Positions 26,322 through 36,082 are shown, counted from the stretch's first letter. The stretch is DNA of 64,000 nt from Clostridia bacterium (GCA_017404985.1 JAFRBK010000011.1:1-64000); one strand, 5' to 3'. A program made the numbers and translations. The notes: a model not told the origin generated them from the letters alone.

Positions 26322-27080
26322 TCAATCAAACCCGCAGGCCTTCAGGTAGAGCCGGGAGCGGCGCAGACACTCGATCGGATCCTCGCCGTGGCAGTCGTCC
26401 TGCTCCACCAGCATGTATTCGGTTCCCGCGGCTTCCGCTTTTTCAAACACCCGGTCAAAATTGATATTCCCTTCCCCGACCACCGCCATGGACTGGCCGT
26501 AGGCACAGTCTTTCAGGTGAATGCAGGGCACACGCCCGCTGAGGCGTTCCAGCCATTGTGCAGGATCCCCGCCACCGACTTGGACCCAGAAGGTGTCCAG
26601 CGTAAAACCCATCTTCTCTGCCGGAACTGCCTCTGCCAGCCGTTCCATCCAGATTTTTCCGTCTGTCCGGATAAACTCCCGGTCATGGTTATGATACATA
26701 AAGTATTTGCCGCCAGCATGCAGTTTCTCCGCCACCGGCGGGAACAGCTCCAGCCACTTGTCCCAGCTCATGTTCCGCTCCGGGTCAAAAGCCCAGAACC
26801 CCAGACCCACATACCGGCAGCCGAAAAGATCGTGCTCCCGGATGACCTTTTCCGTTTCTCCGGTCAGCTGCGGCACGGGAATATGGGTCAGCACACAGCG
26901 GAGGCCGTTTCTGTCCAGCTCCTGCTTCAGCCATGCGCCGTCATAAGGGCAGGTTCCGGAAACCTGCACAGTATGGTATCCGAGATCCGCGATCCTTCGC
27001 AGCGTTTCGGAAAATCCTTCCAGCGTTTTGCAGCTTTCCCGGGTAGTGTACATCTGTGCTCCGATCTGCATCATCGTCAT
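26322..27080 (-). CDS. Sugar phosphate isomerase/epimerase (TIM barrel)
   Basis: 252 residues from ATG at 27080 (AAGGAGACG upstream); a second Met two codons on is also possible. AP_endonuc_2/xylose-isomerase-like barrel: metal-site pieces YHNHDREF, FTLDTFWVQVGG, IHLKDC and MLVEQDDC fit the sugar isomerase/epimerase family (IolE/UlaE-like). It is the last gene of a run that starts with GH43: AEC transporter, flavoredoxin, amidohydrolase, this gene. Substrate unknown. Confidence 0.85.
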   Translation of the reverse strand: MTMMQIGAQMYTTRESCKTLEGFSETLRRIADLGYHTVQVSGTCPYDGAWLKQELDRNGLRCVLTHIPVPQLTGETEKVIREHDLFGCRYVGLGFWAFDPERNMSWDKWLELFPPVAEKLHAGGKYFMYHNHDREFIRTDGKIWMERLAEAVPAEKMGFTLDTFWVQVGGGDPAQWLERLSGRVPCIHLKDCAYGQSMAVVGEGNINFDRVFEKAEAAGTEYMLVEQDDCHGEDPIECLRRSRLYLKACGFD

Positions 27081-27094
27081 TCGTCTCCTTCCTG

Positions 27095-27976
27095 TCAGTT
27101 CGTCCCAAGCAGTTTTTGCGCGTTGCCGCCGAGAATCCCCTGAATCGTTTCTTCTGGGAGCGGCAATGCCTTGATTCTCTCGATTTCCTCCAGGGGATCC
27201 GTCCAGGGGCTGTCGGTGCCAAAGAGTACCTTGTCCGCACCGTACCTTTCCGCCAATGCGCAGAACCGCTCCCCGGAGAGCATTTCCGCATCGCTCCCCT
27301 GCCAGTGGGCATCCCCTGGCGCAGGCATGATCCTGTCCAGGGAAAAGGCAGTATCCACATATACATCGGTTTCCGCCAGCAAATCCGCTGCCTCTTCCCA
27401 GCAATCCCAGCCGCCCATATGGGCCGCAATCATTTTCACGCTTCCGGCCGCGTCAAGGGCCCGGCGGATCTTGGCGGGCAGTGCCGCGTCATTTCCCGGC
27501 AGGCCCACATCCCATCCGGAATGAATCAGCACCACCAAACCATATTCCCGGCATCGTTTCAGAATCTCCACGGTTCGGGGATCGTCCATATCGATATGCT
27601 CATAGCAAGGATGAAGCTTGATTCCCAGGACCTTTTCCCGGACCAGGCGTTCCAGCTCCTCTTCCCAACTCTCACAGGCCGGATGCATGGCGCCGAAAGA
27701 TAAAATGCCCGTTTCTGCTGTTTTGCGGTTCATTTCCAACACGCTGTCGTTCAGATGGCTGAGTTTGGCCGGATTGGTCGCCACCGGCTGAACAACGGAC
27801 AGATCGATTCCCGCTCGCTTCATGCCCTGAAGCAAACCTTCCGCGGTTCCGTCGGAAAACAGCGCCGTATGGCTGTTCGCCTGCATGGACCGCAATGCGG
27901 AAGCTGCCAGCCTGGGCGGAAAAACATGGGTATGGATGTCAATAATCATACGGTTTACGCAATCCGGAATCATCAT
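27095..27976 (-). CDS. Amidohydrolase 2 family metal-dependent hydrolase
   Basis: 293 residues. Metal ligands HTHVF at residues 15-17 (HxH), KLHP, HSGWD, AAHMGGWD and FGTDSPW place it in the amidohydrolase_2 family (TIM-barrel; decarboxylases and lactone or amide hydrolases). The start overlaps the flavoredoxin stop by four bases (ATGA), so the two are translated together. A second ATG nine codons on directly precedes IIDIHTH and might be the true start. Likely acts on a small carboxylated or cyclic compound in the cytoplasm. Confidence 0.85.
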   Translation of the reverse strand: MMIPDCVNRMIIDIHTHVFPPRLAASALRSMQANSHTALFSDGTAEGLLQGMKRAGIDLSVVQPVATNPAKLSHLNDSVLEMNRKTAETGILSFGAMHPACESWEEELERLVREKVLGIKLHPCYEHIDMDDPRTVEILKRCREYGLVVLIHSGWDVGLPGNDAALPAKIRRALDAAGSVKMIAAHMGGWDCWEEAADLLAETDVYVDTAFSLDRIMPAPGDAHWQGSDAEMLSGERFCALAERYGADKVLFGTDSPWTDPLEEIERIKALPLPEETIQGILGGNAQKLLGTN

Positions 27977-28611
27977 ATGGTCACTTTTTCAAAATCTGAA
28001 GCAGGATGCTTGCAGACCGGGCAGATGAAGTCTTCCGGCAACTCCTCCCCGATATATTCATAGCCGCAGACTGTGCAGCGCCAGATGGTTTTCCCTTCAG
28101 GCGTCTTTCCCACCGACGCCGGTTTTTCCGGTTTCGGCTTGATATGTTCCTGATAATAAGCATACGTAGCGGACGGATCTCCGGAAAGCACATCCATGTC
28201 CGTCACTTCCGCAATGAACAGAATATGGCTTCCCAGGTCAACCATCTGTTCCACCCTGGCACTGATCCACGCGTTGCATCCCCTGGTTACAATCAGCGTT
28301 CCGTTTTCAGCACGCTTCACTGCGCCGAATCCGTCAAACTTTTCCACGGAAGCATCTTTGCCGCTCTGGAACCCAAATCGCCGGAACAAATCAAACGTGG
28401 CCGCCTGGGAAATAACAGAGGCCGTAAATACGCCGGAATCCTGAATCATGCCGCAGGTATAGTTCGCCTTGTTCACAGCCACGGAAATCCTGTTCGGGCT
28501 GGACGTCACCTGGACCACCGTATTGGTAATGCATCCATTGTCGAAATCCCCCCTGCGTGCGGTCACAACAAACAGCCCGTACGATATGGCATACATCGCT
28601 TTCTGGTTCAT
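27973..28611 (-). CDS. Flavin reductase-rubredoxin fusion (flavoredoxin type)
   Basis: 212 residues. The GTG-started longer frame begins inside the ribosome site, so ATG at 28611 (GAGGAGG upstream) is the start. Residues 1-150 form an FMN-binding split-barrel of the flavin-reductase-like family. The C-terminus (about 160-212) is rubredoxin-like with CTVCGYEYIGEELPEDFICPVCK: Cys pairs for one iron. Same layout as the high-molecular-weight rubredoxin of Moorella, an NADH-dependent electron donor in oxygen and peroxide defence of anaerobes. Coupled to the amidohydrolase gene. Confidence 0.93.
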   Translation of the reverse strand: MNQKAMYAISYGLFVVTARRGDFDNGCITNTVVQVTSSPNRISVAVNKANYTCGMIQDSGVFTASVISQAATFDLFRRFGFQSGKDASVEKFDGFGAVKRAENGTLIVTRGCNAWISARVEQMVDLGSHILFIAEVTDMDVLSGDPSATYAYYQEHIKPKPEKPASVGKTPEGKTIWRCTVCGYEYIGEELPEDFICPVCKHPASDFEKVTI

Positions 28612-28706
28612 CGTCTGTTTCCTCCTCACTGATATTGCCTGTATATCCGCCTGGAAAAGAGTTCCCTTTGGGTCCTGAAGCTCAGGTATATATCACCGCC
28701 GGCCTT

Positions 28707-29618
28707 TTACAGAATCAGGCCGGAAAGCCAGATAATAAACGGCAGGGTTAAAATGGAAAAAACCGTGGAAATCACAACGGTTTCCACCGCGTATGGGTAA
28801 TCTTTCCCGTGCAGCTGGGCATAAACTGCCACATTGGAGCCCACCGGGCAGGCCGCGGCGATCAGCAGGACCGTCTTCATCTCCCGCATGGAGGACGGCA
28901 GCAGCATCAGCAAAAGAATGGAAATGGCAGGAATCACCAGCAGGCGGACCGCAGCAATCCAATACAGGGATTTTCGCCGGAGCATCTTCAGAAGGTCCGT
29001 CTGCGCCAGGTAGATTCCGACGGTAAACATCGCCAATGGCGTATTCAGACCGGCAACCGTATTCAGGATATTTTTCGCCAGCTCCGGCAGCTGAATCCGG
29101 AAAGCAAACAGAAGGAGCCCCGTCAGGATGGCGATCACAAAAGGCGCCCGGATTAGTTTTCGCGGCTCGAACCCCTGATGGATCGGCTGCCCGGTCAGAC
29201 GGGACACGCCGTAGGTCCACTGCCCGATGTTGAGAAAAGCCACATAGGCAGCGGCATAGAAAACCGCCTGCTGCCCCATGGACGCAACCACCAGAGGGAT
29301 GCCGAAAAACCCGGGATTGGAAAATGCCCCGGCAAAGGCGGCAATCGCATCCTTTCGGAAAACCAGGTGGGAGACCAGTACAGACAGGAGCAGAATCAAT
29401 AATGCTCCTGCCGCGCTCCAGATCATGCCGGATACATGTTCCGGCGTCCGTTCAATCAGAAAGCCATTGATAATTACAGCCGGCAGGGATACCCAGATCA
29501 GAATATTCCCGATGGTCCGGCTCCCCTCCAGGCTGATTTTTCCGCTCCTGAACAAAAGGAATCCGATTCCCGCGAGCAGGAACATCTGAAAAATCTGTTT
29601 GACCAGAATAAGGATCAT
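28707..29618 (-). CDS. AEC-family (auxin efflux carrier-like) transporter
   Basis: 303 residues with about ten hydrophobic segments. Family marks: IGNILIWVSLPAVIINGF, GAFSNPGFFGIPLV and the AACPVGSNVAVYAQL motif of the second half. Members export or import malate, other organic acids or amino acids. Lies between GH43 (53 bases) and flavoredoxin (95 bases), so probably in one transcript. Confidence 0.92.
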   Translation of the reverse strand: MILILVKQIFQMFLLAGIGFLLFRSGKISLEGSRTIGNILIWVSLPAVIINGFLIERTPEHVSGMIWSAAGALLILLLSVLVSHLVFRKDAIAAFAGAFSNPGFFGIPLVVASMGQQAVFYAAAYVAFLNIGQWTYGVSRLTGQPIHQGFEPRKLIRAPFVIAILTGLLLFAFRIQLPELAKNILNTVAGLNTPLAMFTVGIYLAQTDLLKMLRRKSLYWIAAVRLLVIPAISILLLMLLPSSMREMKTVLLIAAACPVGSNVAVYAQLHGKDYPYAVETVVISTVFSILTLPFIIWLSGLIL

Positions 29619-29670
29619 GTTTTCCCGTTCCTTCCGGTATTATTCTCCGCGCCGTCCGGCCACGGATTCC

Positions 29671-31476
29671 TCAACCAAGCGTAAACCCGGCAAACTGCAG
29701 GAAGCCCTGGCCCCGGAAGGTAAAATACAGGGACTGTACACCATCCGGCACAGAAACCGCCGCTTCCGTATCAAGCCATACGTTGGCATAGTGAACCGGT
29801 ATACTGCCGATTGGCTCTCCGTCCCAGGCAGTTCGGATCTCCATTTTCCCATGGGCGTATCCCTTGGTGCGGATCGAAATCTTTTGAATGCCTTTGCAGT
29901 CAAAATACCGGAATCCTGCAGTGGCGGATTCCCGCATGTTCGCAATATAGCCAATGCCTTTTCCGCCTTCTTCAATCACCTGAGTGATTTTCGGGAAGCG
30001 GTCATCCATCCAGCCGGACCAGGGAACATAGGTCACTTCCGTGTCCGTAAACAGGTGGCAGGCGATATAGGCAGGATACCATCCCTTCCCTTCCAGCGGG
30101 CGCACACTGCCGCAGCTGGTAATCTCCGCCTGCCGGATAGAGCCGTCTTCCCGGATCTCCAGTTTCTCCAGGCAGCCCTGGCGGGAATAGTTGGTGCCGT
30201 TGGTATGCCGGTGATAGAAGATATACCAGTCCTCCCCGATCTGCACCATGCTGCCGTGGTTGTTGGCAGTATAGAACATGGGTTTCCCCGCCGGCTTGTA
30301 GGTATCGATACCCAGATCACACCCGGATACGATCACGCCCCGGTATTCAAATCCGCCGGTGGGCTCTTTGCTGGTCGCGTAGCACAGTTCATGGCATAGC
30401 TGAGAGGAATAGATAAAATAATACAGGTCTCCCCGTTTTCGGATGGAGGGCGCCTCGAAGAAAGCATGGCCTTCATAACCCGTTCCCTTGGCGTACATGT
30501 TTCCGGGCGCCACAAAGCGCGGCGCTTCCTGCACGGTCAGCATATCCTTTCCCAATACGGTACACATGGCACCGTGGCGGCTCTGATCCCCCATGGCACA
30601 GAAGCCGGTATACAGATAGGTCCGTTCTCCTTCCGTCAGCACACCGGGATCAAACTGGGGTTCGTCCCCTTCCTTTTCTCCGAGAAGTGTTCCGTCGGGA
30701 TAATGCACATAGCCGTAGAATTCATAGGCACCTGCCGGCGTATCGCATACTGCCACGGACACCACGCCGCAGTTGCTCAGCACGTAGTACAGGTAGTAGC
30801 GCCCGTCCGGCCCGACAGCCACGTCCGGCGCATACAGGTTGCCCTGCAGATCCCCGTTCCGCGGATCCTGACCCTTCCGGTAGATAACGCCCTCGTACCG
30901 CCAGTTTCCCAGGTCGTCCGCCGGAGCCGACCAGCAGACGTAGTCGCCCATGCAGTAAACATCCCCGCCAAAAAAATCATGGGAACCGTATACATAAACC
31001 CGGTCGCCGAAAACATAGGGTTCTCCGTCCGGAACGTATTCCCAGTTGGGCAGGTAGGGATTGATCACCTGGTGTTTCTGTTTCCCTTCTGCTTTCCAGA
31101 TCCGGACCATCACGCCGCCCGGGATGCCTTCCACTTTCGCGGTCAGCGGCTCGGTTTCCCAGTCTTTCAGTACCGGGCTGTCCGTCACAATGGTGGGAAC
31201 GAAACCGCCGGAAAAGCAGCCCTGGTTTTCAATGAACACCTGGCAGTCATTCCCTGCGCAATCTTTGCCCCGGATCAGGTAACGGGCCGACAGCATGGCT
31301 TCCCCGCCTTTCGGAATCTTCTGGGTATCCGCAGCACACTCCGCGATGGTTCCCCTGAACTTCTCCCCTTCGGCTTCTCCTCCGAACGGAATCACCGTAA
31401 TATCCCGTGTATGCCCCTTTACTTTCTGTGCTTCATGGCAGTCGACCCGAATCGTCAGCAGCAGTTCCCCATCCAT
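29671..31476 (-). CDS. DUF3237-GH43 glycosidase with C-terminal carbohydrate-binding module
   Basis: 601 residues, no signal peptide, so cytoplasmic. Residues 1-125 resemble DUF3237 (LLTIRVDC, GGEAEGEKFRGTI, GGFVPTIVTDSPVLKDWE). A five-bladed GH43 propeller follows (about 140-470): NPYLPNWEYVPDGEP near the start, NLYAPDVAVGPDGRYYLYY (modulating Asp) and GHAFFEAPSIRK (acid Glu). The Asp of the usual DP base motif is shifted to a PDGEP context. Residues 475-601 look like a CBM6-type beta sandwich. Likely an arabinofuranosidase/xylosidase on imported oligosaccharides. Confidence 0.85.
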   Translation of the reverse strand: MDGELLLTIRVDCHEAQKVKGHTRDITVIPFGGEAEGEKFRGTIAECAADTQKIPKGGEAMLSARYLIRGKDCAGNDCQVFIENQGCFSGGFVPTIVTDSPVLKDWETEPLTAKVEGIPGGVMVRIWKAEGKQKHQVINPYLPNWEYVPDGEPYVFGDRVYVYGSHDFFGGDVYCMGDYVCWSAPADDLGNWRYEGVIYRKGQDPRNGDLQGNLYAPDVAVGPDGRYYLYYVLSNCGVVSVAVCDTPAGAYEFYGYVHYPDGTLLGEKEGDEPQFDPGVLTEGERTYLYTGFCAMGDQSRHGAMCTVLGKDMLTVQEAPRFVAPGNMYAKGTGYEGHAFFEAPSIRKRGDLYYFIYSSQLCHELCYATSKEPTGGFEYRGVIVSGCDLGIDTYKPAGKPMFYTANNHGSMVQIGEDWYIFYHRHTNGTNYSRQGCLEKLEIREDGSIRQAEITSCGSVRPLEGKGWYPAYIACHLFTDTEVTYVPWSGWMDDRFPKITQVIEEGGKGIGYIANMRESATAGFRYFDCKGIQKISIRTKGYAHGKMEIRTAWDGEPIGSIPVHYANVWLDTEAAVSVPDGVQSLYFTFRGQGFLQFAGFTLG

Positions 31477-31516
31477 TTTTCTTCCTCCTTGTCGTATTGT
31501 ATGCGGCCCTTATGCC

Positions 31517-31550
31517 AAACCCCGAAAGCGCTGCGCTCCCGGGGTTTTTT
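31517..31550. terminator. Hairpin between GGDEF/EAL and GH43 genes
   Basis: AAACCCCG (31517-31524) pairs with CGGGGTTT (31540-31547); six T on the plus side. It follows the stop of the minus-strand gene ending at 31583, where the reverse strand T-run is only three bases. Confidence 0.65.
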
Positions 31551-31582
31551 CAGTCGTTCCCAGTCTGCCTGCCGAAGCTGCT

Positions 31583-34405
31583 TCATGGTTCAGCTTTGCA
31601 GTATTTTGCTTCAAAGTCTTCCGGCATCATGGGCTTGTCAAAATAGAAACCCTGGACGGCGATCGGGCCGAAGGTTTTCAGGAATTCAAGGGTTTCCTTT
31701 GTCTCCACGCCCTCAAAACAGATCATCATATTTCTTTCCTGGACAGCCTGGCACAGTACTTTGGCATAGAGCAGATTAGTACTCACATCCTGCAGTTCCC
31801 TGGTAAATGCATGGTCCAGCTTGATCTCGTCCACCGGCAGGTGCAGCAGCAGATCAATCGTGGAGAAACCGGTTCCCATATCGTCCAGCGCCACGCGGAT
31901 GCCATCCTTCCGCAGCTCAGCCACTTTATCCTTCAGGAAGATAAAGTCCATCTCCTTACAGCGTTCCGTCAGCTCCAGAATCAGGTGTTCCGGCGGATAC
32001 TTCGTTTCCCTCAGCATGCGCTTCACGTTTGGAATGAAGTCATCCGCGTACAACTGCAGGGCCGTAATGTTCACATTGATGCTGAACTCAGGCAGCGTTT
32101 CCCTGATTCTTCCCGCTTCATCCAGCGCCATGCGCAGGATGTCCGCGCCCAGGGCATTGTATCCCGGGTCATTCTCCAGGAAGGAGATGAACCGGGACGG
32201 GGAAATCTCGCCCGTCTTCGCGTCCCGCCAGCGCAGCAAAGCCTCTGCTCCGATCAGTTTTCCGGTTTGCAGGTCAATAATCGGCTGGTACCGCAGATAG
32301 AAATGCTTCCGTTCGCCGACGCAATCCCTGTGGATGGTCATCAGCAGGTTCATTTCTTCACGGCTGTCCTCGCTGTCGTCCGCTTTAAAGAAGCGAATCT
32401 TGTCGTGCCGGCTGTAGAGGGATTCCTCCGCAGCATACAGGGCCGCGCTGCGAACCGCGTCCCGGGTGGTCAGCCCTTCCGCCGGCAGGCGCACTGCACC
32501 GGCCGCCAGGCCGACTGGAATGTTGTATTCTCCGGTGTCAATTCCGGTCGAGCAGTATTCCTGGATTTCCCGGTACAGTTCCCGGATGGTTTCCTCGTTC
32601 CGGGTATTCAGAATCAGCATAAAGTTCTCGCCGTTGTTGCTGTAGGCCTCTCCCAGGTCCTTCACGCGGCTCCGGAACGTATCGCCCAGAAGGCGCAGTA
32701 CCTGCGCGTTCACGCCGGATCCGTAGAGCATGCGGATCCGGTTGATGTTCTTGATCTCCAGCCGGACCACAGTGGCCTCGCTGTGTTCTTTCAGCAGCAT
32801 GTTCAATTTTTCATTCATCTGGTAGAAGTTTTTGAGCCCGGTCTGCGGATCCACGGTTTCCGGCACCCCGTGGTTCACAATATAGCCGGAGAAGATATCC
32901 GGCTCCCCGTCCCGCCCGTGGTAAATGCCGCCGCGGCAACTTACCTCAACGTATTCGCCCTTCCGGTTCCGCACGCGGTACTTGCAGTAATGGTACTGCT
33001 TCCGCTGGGTCAGCGTGGCGGTAATATCCTCCATGAAATCATGTAGGTCATCCGGATGAACGAGTGCCTGCCAGACCTCTGTGAAGTCCACCATAAATTC
33101 ACTCTCCAGCCCGAAGTATTCGCACAGGCCGGGAGACACGCGGGTGACGTTGGTTTCCATGTTCAGCAGGTAGGGATAGTAGTTTTCGCTGGTCAGGCAC
33201 ATGGCATCGAATACCCGGTCCGTCAGGCCCATCAGGTTCAGCTGGGTGCCGGTGGCGTGGGTGATCGACATCGTCATTTCGCGTTTCAGCTCTGCTTTGT
33301 TGCGGAACATCATATAGTCTGCCACGCGCATCACGTCACGCAGGTTGTTGTACTGCGGATTGCTCACGGCGTAACCCATAGCCAGATCCGGAACGAAGCG
33401 CCCCTGCTGCCCTTCTTTTTCACAGGCTTTCCGCAGGCTGCGTACGTCCCGGATTACCACGGACTCTTCCTGATGGCGGTAGATGGCCAGGAAGTCGTCT
33501 CCGCCCATCCGGTAAATATGCTCCGCGCCCCGCAGGTGTTCCACCAGCAGCACCGCAATATGACTAATATATTCATCGCCCGCCTGGTGGCCGTACAGGC
33601 CGTTCACCGAGCGGAGGTTATTAATATCCACAAACAGGAAGATAAACTGGTTCGTCTTGTCCCGGGAAAACTCCGCGTCGTAGATGACGATATCCCGCTC
33701 ATAGCTGCTGCGGGCGCTCAAACCGCTCAGCGCGTCAGTAATGGCTTTCCGTTCCAGGACGGCAGAGGGATTCTCCAGGCTGAAGAAGAACGCCACGGTA
33801 ATAATCGTTACGGCACCGCCTGTCATCAGCAGCTCTTTGATACAAACCTGGGCCACTTCCATTGCAATCAGAATGAAAAGCATGGGCAGCATTGCACGTT
33901 TGAAGTGCAGGCTCAGTTTCATATGGTTCCGCAATAGAACCACCAGGGCGCCCATGAAATACAGGAAAGCCAGCACGTAGCCGGCGATCGGGCCGGAACC
34001 GGCGCTGAGCCAGGTCCCCCGCGCTTCCACATAATCGATTTTCAGTACAGTCAGCAGCAGAACAGCATAAACCAGGATTGGGATGTACGTCCACTTGTAG
34101 TGTTTCCGGAGCTCTCCGTGATAAAACAGTTCCAGGGTATAGAGCATGAACTCATTGGCATAGAGAATAGCGGCCAGGAAGAAAAGCACATGGCAACCGT
34201 CATTCACCCACCCGGGAACCGTTTCCCGGTGGTTCACAGTCCATATGGTCACCCCGTCCATAATCACGTGGATGGTTGCGTAGGCCAGCAGCTGTCTGAA
34301 GATTTTGCTGTCCTTGCCCATCTGGTACATCCGGGTGATAAATATCAAATAGAGGAGAATAATGAAGCAAACCAGTTCTTCCCTCAGGATCAACAGCGGG
34401 TACAC
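31583..34405 (-). CDS. Membrane GGDEF-PAS-GGDEF-EAL protein
   Basis: 940 residues. Seven hydrophobic segments (about 5-210) form a membrane sensor. GGDEF-1 (about 215-375, site MGGDDF near 301) is followed by a PAS domain (about 400-520), a degenerate GGDEF-2 (NNGENF near 588) and EAL from about 690 (EALLRW near 718, NVNIT, DDMGTG, EGVET). GGDDF is a tolerable variant, so cyclase activity is uncertain; the EAL site looks intact. The start is GTG at 34405 with GGGAGG nine bases before. It lies 29 bases after a PHP gene, in an operon with a sugar isomerase. Confidence 0.92.
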   Translation of the reverse strand: MYPLLILREELVCFIILLYLIFITRMYQMGKDSKIFRQLLAYATIHVIMDGVTIWTVNHRETVPGWVNDGCHVLFFLAAILYANEFMLYTLELFYHGELRKHYKWTYIPILVYAVLLLTVLKIDYVEARGTWLSAGSGPIAGYVLAFLYFMGALVVLLRNHMKLSLHFKRAMLPMLFILIAMEVAQVCIKELLMTGGAVTIITVAFFFSLENPSAVLERKAITDALSGLSARSSYERDIVIYDAEFSRDKTNQFIFLFVDINNLRSVNGLYGHQAGDEYISHIAVLLVEHLRGAEHIYRMGGDDFLAIYRHQEESVVIRDVRSLRKACEKEGQQGRFVPDLAMGYAVSNPQYNNLRDVMRVADYMMFRNKAELKREMTMSITHATGTQLNLMGLTDRVFDAMCLTSENYYPYLLNMETNVTRVSPGLCEYFGLESEFMVDFTEVWQALVHPDDLHDFMEDITATLTQRKQYHYCKYRVRNRKGEYVEVSCRGGIYHGRDGEPDIFSGYIVNHGVPETVDPQTGLKNFYQMNEKLNMLLKEHSEATVVRLEIKNINRIRMLYGSGVNAQVLRLLGDTFRSRVKDLGEAYSNNGENFMLILNTRNEETIRELYREIQEYCSTGIDTGEYNIPVGLAAGAVRLPAEGLTTRDAVRSAALYAAEESLYSRHDKIRFFKADDSEDSREEMNLLMTIHRDCVGERKHFYLRYQPIIDLQTGKLIGAEALLRWRDAKTGEISPSRFISFLENDPGYNALGADILRMALDEAGRIRETLPEFSINVNITALQLYADDFIPNVKRMLRETKYPPEHLILELTERCKEMDFIFLKDKVAELRKDGIRVALDDMGTGFSTIDLLLHLPVDEIKLDHAFTRELQDVSTNLLYAKVLCQAVQERNMMICFEGVETKETLEFLKTFGPIAVQGFYFDKPMMPEDFEAKYCKAEP

Positions 34406-34434
34406 GGTGTTTCATCCTCCCGTGCGCTCCCGTT

Positions 34435-35223
34435 TTAATCCATCCACTGGTTTTCAAACGGGAGCGCCTGTTCCTCTTTGTTCAGCCTGTATGCAAAATG
34501 CCGCTCATCCGGAACCTGTCCGGGAGCCAGTACGAAGCGGTCAGCAGGCACATGCAGGCTGATTTTATTCTCTCCCAATATTATTTTGACATAATCCCCT
34601 ATACATGTCAATCTTTTTTCAAGCTCAACCCCATAGAGTTTTTCCGCCGGGGCCGGAGAATGGTGGTTGTCGCTGCCGGCAGTCATCACCAGCCCCATTG
34701 CGTTCCCCATCCGGTAAGCCCGGGCATCGTCCAGGGGATCATTTCCCGCATTGGCGGCCTCGATGCCGTCAGCAAACAGGTCCCCGACCTTGATATTGTT
34801 CATATATCCCCGGATCCGGAAAGGATGTGCCTGAATCAGGCAGCCGCCGGCCCGATGGACTTCATCCAATTGCTGCCGCCGCGTCCAGTGCTCCATTTCC
34901 GGATGCTTGAGCAGATATTCCTTGTCCAGTCCGTAGATCAGGTATTCGTCGCCTTCAAAGTTCTGCTCGATGCCGAAGAACACGTCCAGCCCGATCCGGT
35001 CGCCCTCTGCCTTGGCGTCTTCATATCCGCTGCAGTACCATTCCACCCGTTCCTTCCAGGGCAGGCTTCGGTCCGGGGCGGTATTTCCGCCGAAAAAGTG
35101 GTCTGTGATAATGATTCCGGTATATCCTGCTTCCTTATAGAATTCCGCCTGTTCTTTCCCGGTGCTGACCCCGCAGCGGCTTCCCTGGCAGGTGTGCATG
35201 TGCGTTTCATACAAAAAGCCCAT
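34435..35223 (-). CDS. PHP-domain metal-dependent phosphoesterase
   Basis: 262 residues. Metal ligands: THMHTCQGSRC at the N-terminus, IIITDHFFGG, GIEQNFEG, IQAHPFR and TAGSDNHH make a trinuclear PHP site. These resemble the histidinol phosphatase/DNA polymerase PHP group, but the protein sits far from the his operon and next to a sugar isomerase, so a sugar-phosphate or nucleotide substrate is as likely. Start two bases after the isomerase stop, GGAGGA upstream. Confidence 0.88.
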   Translation of the reverse strand: MGFLYETHMHTCQGSRCGVSTGKEQAEFYKEAGYTGIIITDHFFGGNTAPDRSLPWKERVEWYCSGYEDAKAEGDRIGLDVFFGIEQNFEGDEYLIYGLDKEYLLKHPEMEHWTRRQQLDEVHRAGGCLIQAHPFRIRGYMNNIKVGDLFADGIEAANAGNDPLDDARAYRMGNAMGLVMTAGSDNHHSPAPAEKLYGVELEKRLTCIGDYVKIILGENKISLHVPADRFVLAPGQVPDERHFAYRLNKEEQALPFENQWMD

Positions 35224-35224
35224 G

Positions 35225-36082
35225 TCAATCCTCCTTCAGGATTTTCATCAGCGCCTGATGGGCCATGGCAAACGCGTCAAACCCTTCCAGGGGAGAGGCG
35301 TCTTTGGAAATGGAAATGCCGTTCTTTTCAAGCAGGGCAAACCCCGCAAAATGGGCCAGGTGGGGCTCGATGGACAGGAAGCCATCATATCCGGCATCAG
35401 AAAGCCTGTCCAGGATTTCCGCCACATGCCCGTCGCCCATTCCCGCCGGCACCACGTTTCCGTTCTCCGCCAGGGCGTCCTTCACGTGGACATAAGCAAT
35501 ATAGGGCTGAAGCATGCGATAGGCATCCAGGGTTTCCTGCCCTGCCTGGACAAAATTCGCGAAATCGAAAACGGCCTTGAAATGGTCCCCGTAGAATGCT
35601 TTCATCAGCTCCAGACACTCGGGCGCCATCTCTCCGTAAATCTCTTTCTCGTTTTCGTGCAGCAGCACTGCCCCGTTTTCCTCCGCGCAGCGGACCATCC
35701 GGCTCATCCGGTCAAACACTTCCGCTTTCCGGGCCGGCCGTTCCTTCGCGGGCACAAAGAAACTGAAGATACGGATATTGTCTGTGCCCATTTTGTGCGC
35801 CACGTCGATAGCCCTCTTCAGCCTTTCCAGATGGGGCTCAAAGGGATCGCCGATGTCGATTTTGCCAAGCGGCGACCCGCAGGCAGACAGGCTGATGCCC
35901 GCGTCATCCAGCCTTTTTTTGATTTCACTGACTTTTTCATCTGAATGGTCGATCAGGTTCCTGCCGTCCACGCCCCGCATTTCCACCCAGGACATGTTCA
36001 GCCTGTGCAAGCCGTTGATCTGCTCCTCCAGGCTGTCCGAGATCTCATCCGCAAAACCGGAAATTCTCCACTGCTTTTTCAT
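35225..36082 (-). CDS. Sugar phosphate isomerase/epimerase (TIM barrel)
   Basis: 285 residues, xylose-isomerase-like barrel: SGFADEISDSLEEQ, LHENEKEIYGE, FDFANFVQAGQ, YVHVKDA and LSIEPHLAHFAGF. The last two carry the metal-binding His and Glu. First gene of a three-gene operon with a PHP phosphoesterase and a GGDEF/EAL membrane protein. A distant relative, not a copy, of the isomerase at 26322. Confidence 0.88.
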   Translation of the reverse strand: MKKQWRISGFADEISDSLEEQINGLHRLNMSWVEMRGVDGRNLIDHSDEKVSEIKKRLDDAGISLSACGSPLGKIDIGDPFEPHLERLKRAIDVAHKMGTDNIRIFSFFVPAKERPARKAEVFDRMSRMVRCAEENGAVLLHENEKEIYGEMAPECLELMKAFYGDHFKAVFDFANFVQAGQETLDAYRMLQPYIAYVHVKDALAENGNVVPAGMGDGHVAEILDRLSDAGYDGFLSIEPHLAHFAGFALLEKNGISISKDASPLEGFDAFAMAHQALMKILKED

